The translations under genes and the position numbers were made by a program. 36,109 nt of DNA from REEB95 sp035648735. GTDB taxonomy: Bacteria > Pseudomonadota > Alphaproteobacteria > ATCC43930 > CGMCC-115725. Positions 25,390 through 32,640 of the stretch are shown here, piece after piece. Each line of letters opens with the position of its first letter. The stretch's first letter is position 1. The stretch spans positions 1 through 36,109 of the forward strand of contig DASRKX010000011.1 of the NCBI GenBank assembly GCA_035648735.1, read 5' to 3'. The notes below the pieces were generated by a model. It was not told the DNA's origin. It searched no databases and saw nothing but the letters and a program-made list of their open reading frames with translations.

Positions 25390-27152
25390 TGTGCGGCATC
25401 GCCGGCATGATGACGCTGTCGGGCGCTGCGCCGCCGGTTGCCGGCCTCGCGGCGATGGAGCGCGCGCTGCAGCATCGTGGACCCGACGGCTACGGCCATT
25501 ACCGCGCCGGCGATGTCGGCATGGTGCAGACACGGCTCGCCATCATCGATCTCGCCACCGGCGACCAGCCGCTCTACGAGCCGGGCGGCGCCGCGCTCAT
25601 CGCCAACGGTGAAATCTATAACTACGTTGAATTAAAGGCCGAGTTCGCCGACGCGATCTTCGCCACCGGCTCCGATTGCGAGCTGCCGCTGCATCTCTAT
25701 CGCCGGCACGGGCTCGACTTCACGCGTCATCTGCGCGGCATGTATGCGATCGCGCTGCACGATCCGGCGGCCGGGCGTCTCGTGCTGGCGCGCGATCCCT
25801 TCGGCATCAAGCCGCTCTACTACGCCGAGACGGCGCAGGGCCTGGCCTTTGCCTCGGAGCCGCAGGCGCTGCTCGCCGGCGGCTTCGCCTCGGCCGCGCT
25901 CAACCCGACGGCGCGCAACGAGCTGCTGCAGCTGCAATTCACCACCGGCCGCGAGACCATCTTCGCCGGCATCCACCGCCTCCTGCCGGGTGAAACCGTG
26001 ATCGCGACGCAGGGCCGCATCGTCGAGCGCCGGCGCCTTGAGGCGCTGCCCGGCGGCGGCCCGCGCGCCCAGGACGAACGCGCCGCGCTGACATCCTTCG
26101 ACCGCGCCTTCGCCGAAAGCGTCGCGCTGCATCAACGCGCCGATGTGCCCTACGGCATGTTTCTCTCGGGCGGCATCGATTCCTCGGCGGTGCTGGCGAT
26201 GATGGCGCGGCTCAACGCGCGGCCGGTCCAGGCCTTCACCATCGGTTTCTCGCATACCGAGGCGGCGGACGAGCGGCAGGCCGCGCGCAAGGTCGCCCGC
26301 GCGCTCGGCGCCCAGCATGTCGAGGTGGAATTCCGCGAGGCCGATTTCTGGCATCTGCTGCCGGCGGTGGCGCGCGCGATGGACGACCCGGCGGCGGATT
26401 ACGCCGTGCTGCCGACCTACAAGCTGGCGGCGACCGCGAAGGCGGCCGGCCTCAAGGTGATCCTGTCGGGCGAGGGCGGCGACGAGCTGTTTGCCGGCTA
26501 TGGCCGCTATCGCAGCGTCATGCGGCCGTGGTGGCGCGGCGGCAAGCTGCTGCGCGGCCGCGGCAATCTGGAAAGCCTCGGCATCCTGCGCGCCGAGCTG
26601 CCCGGCTGGCGCGACGGCGTGCAGGCGGCGGAGCTCGCCGCGACCGAGGCCGGGCGCACGCGGCTGCAGGTGGCGCAGGCGACCGATTGCGCCGATTGGC
26701 TGCCCAACGATCTGCTGATCAAGCTCGACCGTTGCCTGATGGCGCACAGCATCGAAGGCCGTACGCCGTTCCTCGACCGCGGCATGGCGCAGATGGCGTT
26801 CCGCCTGCCCGATGAGCTCAAGGTGCGCAAGAAGATGGGCAAGTGGCTGCTGCGCCGCTGGGTCGCCGAGAACGTGCCCGCCGCCGAGCCGATGGCGCCG
26901 AAGCGCGGCTTCACCGTCCCGGTCGGCGAATGGATCGCGCGGCGCGCGGCGCAGCTCGGGCCGCTGGTCGCCGCCCAGGCGGGGGTGAGCGAGCTCTGCC
27001 AGCCCGGCGCGGTCGAGACTCTCTTCCGCGCGGCCGACAAGAAGCGCGCCGGCTTTGCCGCCTGGACGCTGCTGTTCTACGCGCTGTGGCACCGCCACCA
27101 TGTCGAAGGACGGCCGAGCGACAGCGACGTCTTTACCGCGCTCGCCGCTTAG
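25389..27152 (+). CDS. asnB: AsnB-family glutamine-dependent asparagine synthase / amidotransferase
   Basis: A 587-residue class II amidotransferase. The N-terminal MCGIAGMM supplies the nucleophilic Cys after Met removal; RGPDGYGHY and the NGEIYNYVEL segment are the glutaminase landmarks. The C-terminal synthetase domain has the ATP-binding loop SGGIDSS (Ser260, Asp264) and SGEGGDELFAGYGRYR. The family makes asparagine from aspartate, but members in polysaccharide clusters amidate uronic-acid sugars or similar carboxylates. Because it is translationally coupled to three glycosyltransferases, the second role is a serious alternative. A single AsnB in the genome would argue for asparagine synthesis. 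Confidence 0.9.
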   Translation: MCGIAGMMTLSGAAPPVAGLAAMERALQHRGPDGYGHYRAGDVGMVQTRLAIIDLATGDQPLYEPGGAALIANGEIYNYVELKAEFADAIFATGSDCELPLHLYRRHGLDFTRHLRGMYAIALHDPAAGRLVLARDPFGIKPLYYAETAQGLAFASEPQALLAGGFASAALNPTARNELLQLQFTTGRETIFAGIHRLLPGETVIATQGRIVERRRLEALPGGGPRAQDERAALTSFDRAFAESVALHQRADVPYGMFLSGGIDSSAVLAMMARLNARPVQAFTIGFSHTEAADERQAARKVARALGAQHVEVEFREADFWHLLPAVARAMDDPAADYAVLPTYKLAATAKAAGLKVILSGEGGDELFAGYGRYRSVMRPWWRGGKLLRGRGNLESLGILRAELPGWRDGVQAAELAATEAGRTRLQVAQATDCADWLPNDLLIKLDRCLMAHSIEGRTPFLDRGMAQMAFRLPDELKVRKKMGKWLLRRWVAENVPAAEPMAPKRGFTVPVGEWIARRAAQLGPLVAAQAGVSELCQPGAVETLFRAADKKRAGFAAWTLLFYALWHRHHVEGRPSDSDVFTALAA

Positions 27153-27175
27153 GCCTACACTTTCTCCAAGCAAGA

Positions 27176-27195
27176 GCGCGGCCGACGCGCCTTTT
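27176..27195 (+). terminator. Weak terminator candidate after the glycan operon
   Basis: A 5-bp GCGCG/CGCGC stem (27176-27180 with 27186-27190) around GCCGA is followed by CTTTTAT. It lies 24 bp after the asnB stop and just before the ribosome site of the next gene. The short stem makes it uncertain. Confidence 0.3.
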
Positions 27196-27217
27196 ATCGT
27201 TGGCGAGGAGGAACGCG

Positions 27218-28165
27218 ATGCCCGGATTCAAGGCCGCCGATTTCCTGTGGGCGCGGCTGCGCTCGCCCGATCTCGGCCAGGCCGAGGAATTCCTCGTCGA
27301 TTTCGGCCTGGCGAAGGTCGCCCGCACCAAGGACAAGCTGTTCATGCGCGGCACCGATCCGGTGCACCACATTCACGTCACCGAGCTCGGCCCGTCGAAA
27401 TTCCTGGGCTTCGCCTATGGCGCGGCGAGCGCCGACGACCTCAAATCGGCGGCCCGGCTGCCGGGCGCGTCGGGCATCGAGAATATCGACGAGCCGGGCG
27501 GCGGCCAGCGCGTGCGCCTGACCGATCCCAACGGCTACCAGATCGAGATCGTGCACGGCCTCGAGCCAGTGGCGAAGCTGCCGGTGGTCGAGAACGTGCT
27601 GAATTGGGGCGAGGACAAGCGCCGCCGCGCCGGCGTGCTGTGTCGCTTGCCGCGCAGCGCCGCGCAGGTGAAGCGCATCGGCCACGGCGTGCTGATGGCG
27701 ACCAACATCGCGGCGACCCTCAAATGGTATCGCGAGACGCTGGGCTTCCTCGTCTCGGACGACGTCTATGACGGCGAGAAGAGCAACGTCATCGGCTCGT
27801 TCAACCGGCTCGACCGCGGCGACGATTACGTCGATCACCACGTCTTCTTCTGCATCGCCGGGCCGAAGACCGGCCTCAACCACGTCTCCTTCGAGGTGCG
27901 CGACGTCGACGACGTGATGATCGGCCACGAATATCTGAAGGCCAAGAACAAGTACAAGCACGTCTGGGGCATCGGCCGGCACGTGCTCGGCAGCCAGATC
28001 TACGATTACTGGGCGGACCCGTGGGGCCGCGTGCACGAGCACTGGACCGACACCGACATCCTCAACGCGACGGCGCCGGCCAACCAGATCTCGGCGGAGG
28101 ACGGCCTCAAATCGCAATGGGGCCAGATCATCCCGCCGGAATTCATCGAGCACGCGATTCCTTAG
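27218..28165 (+). CDS. Extradiol dioxygenase-like VOC protein (catechol 2,3-dioxygenase family)
   Basis: A 315-residue two-domain VOC protein of the type I extradiol ring-cleavage dioxygenase class. The iron triad is visible in the C-terminal domain as H156 (RIGHGVLM), H222 (LNHVSFEV) and E274 (GRVHEHW), with spacings close to those of BphC-type enzymes. The N-terminal domain is the usual degenerate copy. The ring-cleavage substrate is not known. An excellent AGGAGG site at 27206-27211 with a six-base spacer fixes the ATG at 27218. The stop codon overlaps the stop of the convergent pyrC gene. Members of this family include catechol and biphenyl-diol dioxygenases. Confidence 0.87.
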   Translation: MPGFKAADFLWARLRSPDLGQAEEFLVDFGLAKVARTKDKLFMRGTDPVHHIHVTELGPSKFLGFAYGAASADDLKSAARLPGASGIENIDEPGGGQRVRLTDPNGYQIEIVHGLEPVAKLPVVENVLNWGEDKRRRAGVLCRLPRSAAQVKRIGHGVLMATNIAATLKWYRETLGFLVSDDVYDGEKSNVIGSFNRLDRGDDYVDHHVFFCIAGPKTGLNHVSFEVRDVDDVMIGHEYLKAKNKYKHVWGIGRHVLGSQIYDYWADPWGRVHEHWTDTDILNATAPANQISAEDGLKSQWGQIIPPEFIEHAIP

Positions 28166-29220
28166 GCTGCGTCGGCGCCGCCGGCTTTCAGCTTCCAGCC
28201 CATTTCCTCGCCCGCCAGGAACGGTTTCACCGATCCGCCGCCGGCCGAAACTTCCGTCGGCACGCGCCAGGTCTCGCGCCTTAAGGTGACGCGTTGCTCG
28301 TTCGGCTTCAACCCGTAGAAGCGCGGGCCGTTGAGCGAGGCGAAGGCTTCGAGGTTGCCGAGCGCGTTCTCTTCCTCGAAAACGCGCGCATAAGTTTCGA
28401 GCGCCACGGGCGCGCCGAAGACGCCGGCGCAGCCGCAATCCTTTTCCTTGTCGGCAATCGAATGCGGCGCGCTGTCGGTGCCGAGGAAGAACTTCGGATT
28501 TCCCGAGGTCGCTGCGCGGCGCAGCGCCAGGCGGTGTTCCTCGCGCTTCGCCACCGGCAGGCAATAGAGATGCGGCCGCAAGCCGCCCTGGAACAGCGCG
28601 TTGCGGTTGATGACGAGATGATGCGGCGTGATGGTGGCGGCGATTGCCGGGCCGGCTTGCGCGACGAAATCGACCGCTTCGCGTGTCGTGACATGCTCGA
28701 AGACGATCTTGAGCGCGGGCAGACGCTTCACCAGCGGCGCCAGTACGCGTTCGATGAACGCCGCCTCGCGGTCGAAGACATCGACCTTCGGATCCGTCAC
28801 CTCGCCGTGAACAAGAAGCGGCATGCCGAGCGCCGCCATGCGGTCGAGCGCCTTGGCGATCTTGGCGATGTCGGTGACGCCGAAGGCCGAATTGGTCGTG
28901 GCATGGGCCGGGTAGAGCTTGGCGGCGGCGAAAACGCCGGCCTTGAAGCCGCGCTCGAGCTCGGCCGGGTCGGCATCGTCGGTCAGATAGGCGGTCATCA
29001 GCGGCGTGAAATCCAAGCCGGCCGGCAAGGCATGCAGGATGCGCGCGCGATAGGCCTGGGCGGCGGCGACGCTGGTCACCGGCGGGGTCAGATTGGGCAT
29101 GGTAATGGCGCGGGCGAATTGGCGGGCGGTAAAGGGCAATACCGCCTGCAGCATGGCGCCGTCACGTAAATGGACGTGCCAATCGTCGGGCCGCCGCAGG
29201 CTCAAGGTGTCGCCGGTCAT
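28162..29220 (-). CDS. pyrC: Dihydroorotase (E. coli PyrC type)
   Basis: A 352-residue dihydroorotase that closes carbamoyl-aspartate to dihydroorotate in pyrimidine synthesis. All binuclear zinc ligands of E. coli PyrC are present one residue earlier: H15 and H17 (DDWHVHLRDG), K101 (carboxylated, AAKLYPAHATTNS), H138 (LLVHGE), H176 (FEHVTT) and D249 (LGTDSAPH). The ATG at 29220, with GGGGA about eight bases upstream, is preferred over a GTG at 29235. Its stop overlaps that of the dioxygenase-like gene. It is divergent from the thiolase gene with 56 bp between starts; TATACT at 29244-29249 on the minus strand could be its -10. Confidence 0.96.
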   Translation of the reverse strand: MTGDTLSLRRPDDWHVHLRDGAMLQAVLPFTARQFARAITMPNLTPPVTSVAAAQAYRARILHALPAGLDFTPLMTAYLTDDADPAELERGFKAGVFAAAKLYPAHATTNSAFGVTDIAKIAKALDRMAALGMPLLVHGEVTDPKVDVFDREAAFIERVLAPLVKRLPALKIVFEHVTTREAVDFVAQAGPAIAATITPHHLVINRNALFQGGLRPHLYCLPVAKREEHRLALRRAATSGNPKFFLGTDSAPHSIADKEKDCGCAGVFGAPVALETYARVFEEENALGNLEAFASLNGPRFYGLKPNEQRVTLRRETWRVPTEVSAGGGSVKPFLAGEEMGWKLKAGGADAA

Positions 29221-29276
29221 GGACTTGTTCCCCACGCGCGCCAGTATATCCTAGGACGAACCCGCGAGGAGAACCC

Positions 29277-30443
29277 ATGAGCGCCTGCATCGTCGGTTGG
29301 GCCCATACGCGCTTCGGCAAGCTCGAGGGCGAGGACGTCGAATCGCTGATCGTCAAGGTCGCGGGCGAGGCCATCGCCGATGCCGGGATGACGCCCGCCG
29401 ATATCGACGAGATCTATCTCGGCCATTTCAACGGCGGCTTTGTGCGGCAGGAGTTTTCCTCCTCGCTGACCCTGCAGCTCGATCCTGCCTTGCGCTTCAA
29501 GCCGGCGACACGGGTCGAGAATGCCTGCGCCACCGGCTCGGCCGCGATCCATCAGGGCCTCAACGCCATCGCGGCTAGGCGCGCGCGCCGCGTGCTGGTG
29601 GTCGGCGTCGAGAAGATGAGCGAGATCAGCGGGCCGCAGGTCGGCGATATTCTCATCCGCGCGGCCTACCTTAAAGAGGAGGGCGAGATCGAGGGCGGCT
29701 TCGCCGGCATCTTCGGCCGCATCGCCCAGCAGTATTTCCAGCGCTATGGCGACAAATCGGACGCGCTGGCGCGCATCGCCGCCAAGAACCACAAGAACGG
29801 CGCGTCCAACCCGCTGGCGCAAATTCGGAAAGACCTCGGCTACGATTTCTGCCGCACCGTGTCGGACAAGAACCCCATCGTCGCCGGGCCGCTGCGGCGC
29901 ACCGATTGCTCGCTGGTCTCCGACGGCGCGGCGGCGCTGGTGCTGGCCGATATCGACACGGCGCTGGCGTCGGAGAAGGCGATCTTCTTCCGCGCCGCCG
30001 AACAGGCCAACGATTTCCTGCCGATGTCGAAACGCGACATCACCGCCTATGAAGGCGCCGCCGAGGCCTGGCGCCGCGCCTTTGCTCATTCCGGTACGAC
30101 GCTGGACGATCTCTCCTGCGCCGAGGTGCATGACTGCTTCACCATCGCCGAGCTGCTGATCTACGAGGCGATGGGCATGGCCAAGCCGGGCGAGGGCGAT
30201 CGGATCATCAATGAAGGCATCAGCGAAAAAACCGGCAAGCTGCCGATCAACGCCTCGGGCGGCCTCAAGGCCAAGGGCCATCCGATCGGCGCCACCGGCG
30301 TCTCGATGCATGTGCTGCAATCGATGCAGCTCACCGGCACCGCCGGCGATATCCAGATCAAGGACGCGACTCTCGCCGGTATCTTCAACATGGGCGGCGC
30401 CGCGGTCGCTAATTACGTCTCGATCCTCGAACGGCTGCGATGA
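29277..30443 (+). CDS. Thiolase family protein (SCP-x/acetyl-CoA acetyltransferase-like)
   Basis: A 388-residue thiolase-fold protein. The acyl-accepting Cys is C84 in VENACATGSAA and the His is in NASGGLKAKGHPIGATGVSM. The C-terminal Cys of biosynthetic and degradative thiolases is not seen: the matching CxGG position reads NMGG (FNMGGAAVANY). This is characteristic of the SCP-x/lipid-transfer-like branch, whose reaction is often unclear. AVHDCF-type motif AEVHDCFTIAEL is also typical of that branch. An AGGAG site lies five bases before the ATG. It overlaps the AcuI-like gene by 4 bp, so the two act together, probably on acyl-CoA compounds. Confidence 0.9.
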   Translation: MSACIVGWAHTRFGKLEGEDVESLIVKVAGEAIADAGMTPADIDEIYLGHFNGGFVRQEFSSSLTLQLDPALRFKPATRVENACATGSAAIHQGLNAIAARRARRVLVVGVEKMSEISGPQVGDILIRAAYLKEEGEIEGGFAGIFGRIAQQYFQRYGDKSDALARIAAKNHKNGASNPLAQIRKDLGYDFCRTVSDKNPIVAGPLRRTDCSLVSDGAAALVLADIDTALASEKAIFFRAAEQANDFLPMSKRDITAYEGAAEAWRRAFAHSGTTLDDLSCAEVHDCFTIAELLIYEAMGMAKPGEGDRIINEGISEKTGKLPINASGGLKAKGHPIGATGVSMHVLQSMQLTGTAGDIQIKDATLAGIFNMGGAAVANYVSILERLR

Positions 30444-31429
30444 GCTTCAAGGGATTATTGCTCGAAGAATCGGGCGGCAAGGTCGCCGCGCGCGTGGCAC
30501 AGCTCGACGAATCACAATTGCCGCCGGGCGAGGTCACAATCGCGGTCGAATATTCGACGCTCAACTACAAGGACGGCATGATCCTGAACGGCATCGGCCG
30601 GCTGGTTCGGACATATCCGCATGTGCCGGGCGTCGATTTCGCCGGCACGGTCGAAAGCTCGCAATCGCTCGACTGGGAAAAGGGCGACAAGGTCATTCTC
30701 ACCGGCTGGCGCATCGGCGAGGCGCAATGGGGCGGCTATGCCGGGAAGGCGCGGGTCAAGGCGTCGCAGCTCGTGCGCCTGCCGCCCGGCCTCACCGCCA
30801 AGCGCGCCATGGCGATCGGCACGGCGGGCTTCACGTCCATGCTGGCGGTGACGGAGCTCGAGGCGCATGGCCTCAGGCCCGGCGCCGGCGACGTGCTGGT
30901 GACGGGCGCCGCCGGCGGCGTCGGCAGCGTCGCCATCGCGATTTTGGCGGCGGCGGGTTATCGGGTTTCCGCCTCGACCGGCCGGCCCGAGACGCATGAT
31001 TACCTGCGCGGCTTGGGTGCGAGCGCGATCGTCGATCGCGCCGAACTGGCCAAGCCGCCGGCGCGGCCGCTCGACAGCGAGCGCTGGGCCGCCGCCATCG
31101 ACAGTGTTGGCAGCACCACGCTGGCGACCATCCTGACGCAGCTCAAATACCGGGGCGCCGTCGCCGCCTGCGGCCTGGCCGGCGGCAGCGACCTGCCGGC
31201 CAGCGTCATCCCCTTCCTGCTGCGCGGGGTGAAGCTGCTCGGGATCGATTCCGTGATGTGCCCGGCGGCGCCGCGCAACGCCGCCTGGGCGCGGCTCGCC
31301 CGCGACCTGCCGCTCGACAAGCTCGATGCCATGACCGAGACGGTAGGCCTCGAAGCGCTGCCCGAACGCGCCGCCGCCATCCTCAAGGGCGGCATCAGGG
31401 GGCGGGTCGTCGTCGATTTAGCTGGATAA
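30440..31429 (+). CDS. acuI: Acryloyl-CoA reductase / YhdH-type quinone oxidoreductase (MDR family)
   Basis: A 329-residue medium-chain reductase of the YhdH/AcuI group. The N-terminus MSFKGLLLEE and STLNYKDGMILNGIGRLVR with VPGVDFAGTV are characteristic, and the NADPH-binding turn is TGAAGGVGSVAIAIL. Later ACGLAGGSDLPASVIPFLLR and GVKLLGIDSV are also diagnostic. AcuI reduces toxic acryloyl-CoA to propionyl-CoA, as in DMSP and 3-hydroxypropionate metabolism. No structural zinc-ligand cysteines are seen, as expected. Its start overlaps the thiolase stop (ATGA). The symbol is by family resemblance; another enoyl-CoA or quinone substrate is possible. Confidence 0.88.
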   Translation: MSFKGLLLEESGGKVAARVAQLDESQLPPGEVTIAVEYSTLNYKDGMILNGIGRLVRTYPHVPGVDFAGTVESSQSLDWEKGDKVILTGWRIGEAQWGGYAGKARVKASQLVRLPPGLTAKRAMAIGTAGFTSMLAVTELEAHGLRPGAGDVLVTGAAGGVGSVAIAILAAAGYRVSASTGRPETHDYLRGLGASAIVDRAELAKPPARPLDSERWAAAIDSVGSTTLATILTQLKYRGAVAACGLAGGSDLPASVIPFLLRGVKLLGIDSVMCPAAPRNAAWARLARDLPLDKLDAMTETVGLEALPERAAAILKGGIRGRVVVDLAG

Positions 31430-31469
31430 GTCGTATTTTAATCAATCGGATATGGACATCTTCTAAGCT

Positions 31470-31484
31470 TTAACCTACTGTTTA
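31470..31484 (+). promoter_or_regulatory. CtrA-like binding site candidate upstream of the amidase gene
   Basis: TTAA - 7 bases - TTTA (31470-31473 and 31481-31484) differs by one base from the CtrA consensus TTAA-N7-TTAA. It lies 64 bp upstream of the amidase start, in an AT-rich intergenic region of 118 bp. CtrA controls division and cell-wall genes in alphaproteobacteria, so the target would be sensible, but the match is imperfect. Confidence 0.3.
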
Positions 31485-31547
31485 CCTCGGTAGTAGCTAA
31501 TTCATCCTGAGAGAATCGCTCTGGGGAGAGCAGGAAGGCGTTCCGCC

Positions 31548-32348
31548 GTGGCCGGACAGACGATCGATCGGCGCCGCTTCAATCAGCTGCTGGCTGGGCT
31601 TGCCGCCGGCGCCGGCGTTTCCCACGTCATGCGCGCCGTTTCAGCCGCCGCGGCGACGCCGAAGCTGCCGCTCATCATGCTCGATGCCGGGCATGGCGGC
31701 GTCGATCCGGGCGCCATCGGCCTCGCCGGCACCTATGAAAAAGACATCTCGCTGCCGACCGTGCAGGAGCTGGCCCGCCAGCTCGAGGCGACGCGGCGCT
31801 TCCAGGTCCGGCTGACCCGCCGCGACGACCAGTTCATCCCGCTCGCCGGCCGCGTCGCTCTGGCGCGGCGCGCCGATGCGCAGCTCTTCATGTCGGTCCA
31901 CGCCGATGCGCTGCCCGACCGGCAGATGCGCGGCGCCTCGGTCTATACGCTGTCCGAGCAGGCTTCCGATAAGGAGGCGGCCGCCCTGGCGGCGCGCGAG
32001 AACAAGGCCGATCTCGTCGCCGGCGTGAAGCTGCCGAGCGACGATCCGGTGGTCAGCGGCATCCTGATCGACCTCGCCCGGCGGCAGACCAACAATCTTT
32101 CCATCCAGCTTGCCCAGGAGCTGGTTTCCGAGCTCGGACGGCGCGTGACATTGCTGCGCAACAGCCACCGCTCCGCCGGCTTCGCCGTGCTCAAGGCGCC
32201 CGATATACCCTCGGCGCTGGTCGAGATCGGCTGCCTCTCCAACCGGGACGAGGAGCATGCGTTGCGCGCATCGGCTTACCAGGCCAAGGTTGCCCAGGGC
32301 CTGACCCGCTCGATCAACGAGTATTTCGACACGGCCGGCCGCGCCTAG
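31548..32348 (+). CDS. N-acetylmuramoyl-L-alanine amidase (AmiC-like, Tat-exported)
   Basis: A 266-residue Amidase_3 enzyme that cuts the bond between muramic acid and the stem peptide during cell separation. The N-terminus has a twin-arginine signal DRRRFNQLLAG followed by a hydrophobic segment ending near AAAA (about residue 36). Zinc ligands are H49 (LDAGHGGVDPG), E64 (YEKDIS) and H118 (SVHADAL), with catalytic E226 (ALVEIGCLSN). Unlike E. coli AmiC there is no separate AMIN domain before the catalytic part. The start is a GTG with AGGAAGG about nine bases upstream. Tat export fits AmiA and AmiC of E. coli. A possible CtrA site lies upstream. Confidence 0.93.
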   Translation: MAGQTIDRRRFNQLLAGLAAGAGVSHVMRAVSAAAATPKLPLIMLDAGHGGVDPGAIGLAGTYEKDISLPTVQELARQLEATRRFQVRLTRRDDQFIPLAGRVALARRADAQLFMSVHADALPDRQMRGASVYTLSEQASDKEAAALAARENKADLVAGVKLPSDDPVVSGILIDLARRQTNNLSIQLAQELVSELGRRVTLLRNSHRSAGFAVLKAPDIPSALVEIGCLSNRDEEHALRASAYQAKVAQGLTRSINEYFDTAGRA

Positions 32349-32361
32349 CGCGGGCCGCATA

Positions 32362-32387
32362 GGGCCCGGATTAACCATCTCCGGCCC
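32362..32387 (+). terminator. Hairpin after the amidase gene
   Basis: GGGCCCGG (32362-32369) pairs with CCGGCCC (32381-32387) with one bulged base and an 11-base loop that contains TTAACCAT. It lies 14 bp after the amidase stop. Only a T-poor stretch follows, so it may be an inefficient terminator or an mRNA 3'-end stabiliser. Confidence 0.35.
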
Positions 32388-32420
32388 AGCATCTTAATAA
32401 TTTGTAGAGAATTTGCGCCG

Positions 32421-32426
32421 TATAAC
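32421..32426 (+). promoter_or_regulatory. Possible -10 element of a small RNA
   Basis: TATAAC, five of six consensus bases, lies four bases before a strong hairpin. The hexamer 17 bp upstream (TAATTT) is a poor -35, so an activator or another sigma factor would be needed. Confidence 0.3.
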
Positions 32427-32429
32427 GGG

Positions 32430-32517
32430 CATGCGGTTCGGGACTATGTCCCGTCCGCATAAGTCCTTCGGGCTTTTCCTCCCTGAACTTGGGCCACCCT
32501 CACCGGTGGCCCTTTTT
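32430..32517 (+). ncRNA. Candidate small RNA with three hairpins
   Basis: A stretch of about 88 bases without a convincing gene. Hairpin 1 (32431-32460) has two perfect 6-bp helices, ATGCGG/CCGCAT and CGGGAC/GTCCCG, joined by a small internal loop and closed by TAT. Hairpin 2 (32461-32474) is AAGTCC/GGGCTT with a TTC loop. Then comes an unpaired CCTCCC (32478-32483), an anti-Shine-Dalgarno-like motif seen in several alphaproteobacterial regulatory RNAs. The end is an intrinsic terminator at 32491-32517. The T-run occurs only on the plus strand, which sets the orientation. It could also be the 3' UTR of the amidase mRNA or a leader of the next kinase gene. I do not recognise a known family. 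Confidence 0.4.
32491..32517 (+). terminator. Rho-independent terminator
   Basis: A perfect 8-bp stem GGGCCACC/GGTGGCCC (32491-32498 with 32505-32512) closes a six-base loop CTCACC and is followed directly by TTTTTCTTT. This is the most canonical terminator in the window. It would end either the candidate small RNA or amidase readthrough, and it isolates the hybrid kinase gene. Confidence 0.88.
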
Positions 32518-32640
32518 CTTTGGGCGTTTCCTTGGGTTCCAAGGAGCGCCACGCCGGCCGTGACCGCGCCGCGGCGGCTGAGGTAGGATGCCCGCCCTTT
32601 GCCGGCATTCGGCACATTCTCAACCTTTCGCAGGCCTGGC

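Noticed and set aside
24088..25533. 481-codon open frame on the minus strand across the GT4 genes.
   Set aside because: No domain pattern and a composition typical of a shadow frame; the sense strand holds a clear GT4 enzyme.
29244..29252. TATATC/TATACT as a bidirectional promoter for pyrC and the thiolase gene.
   Set aside because: No -35 hexamer at a suitable distance on either strand, so only noted as a possible -10 for pyrC.
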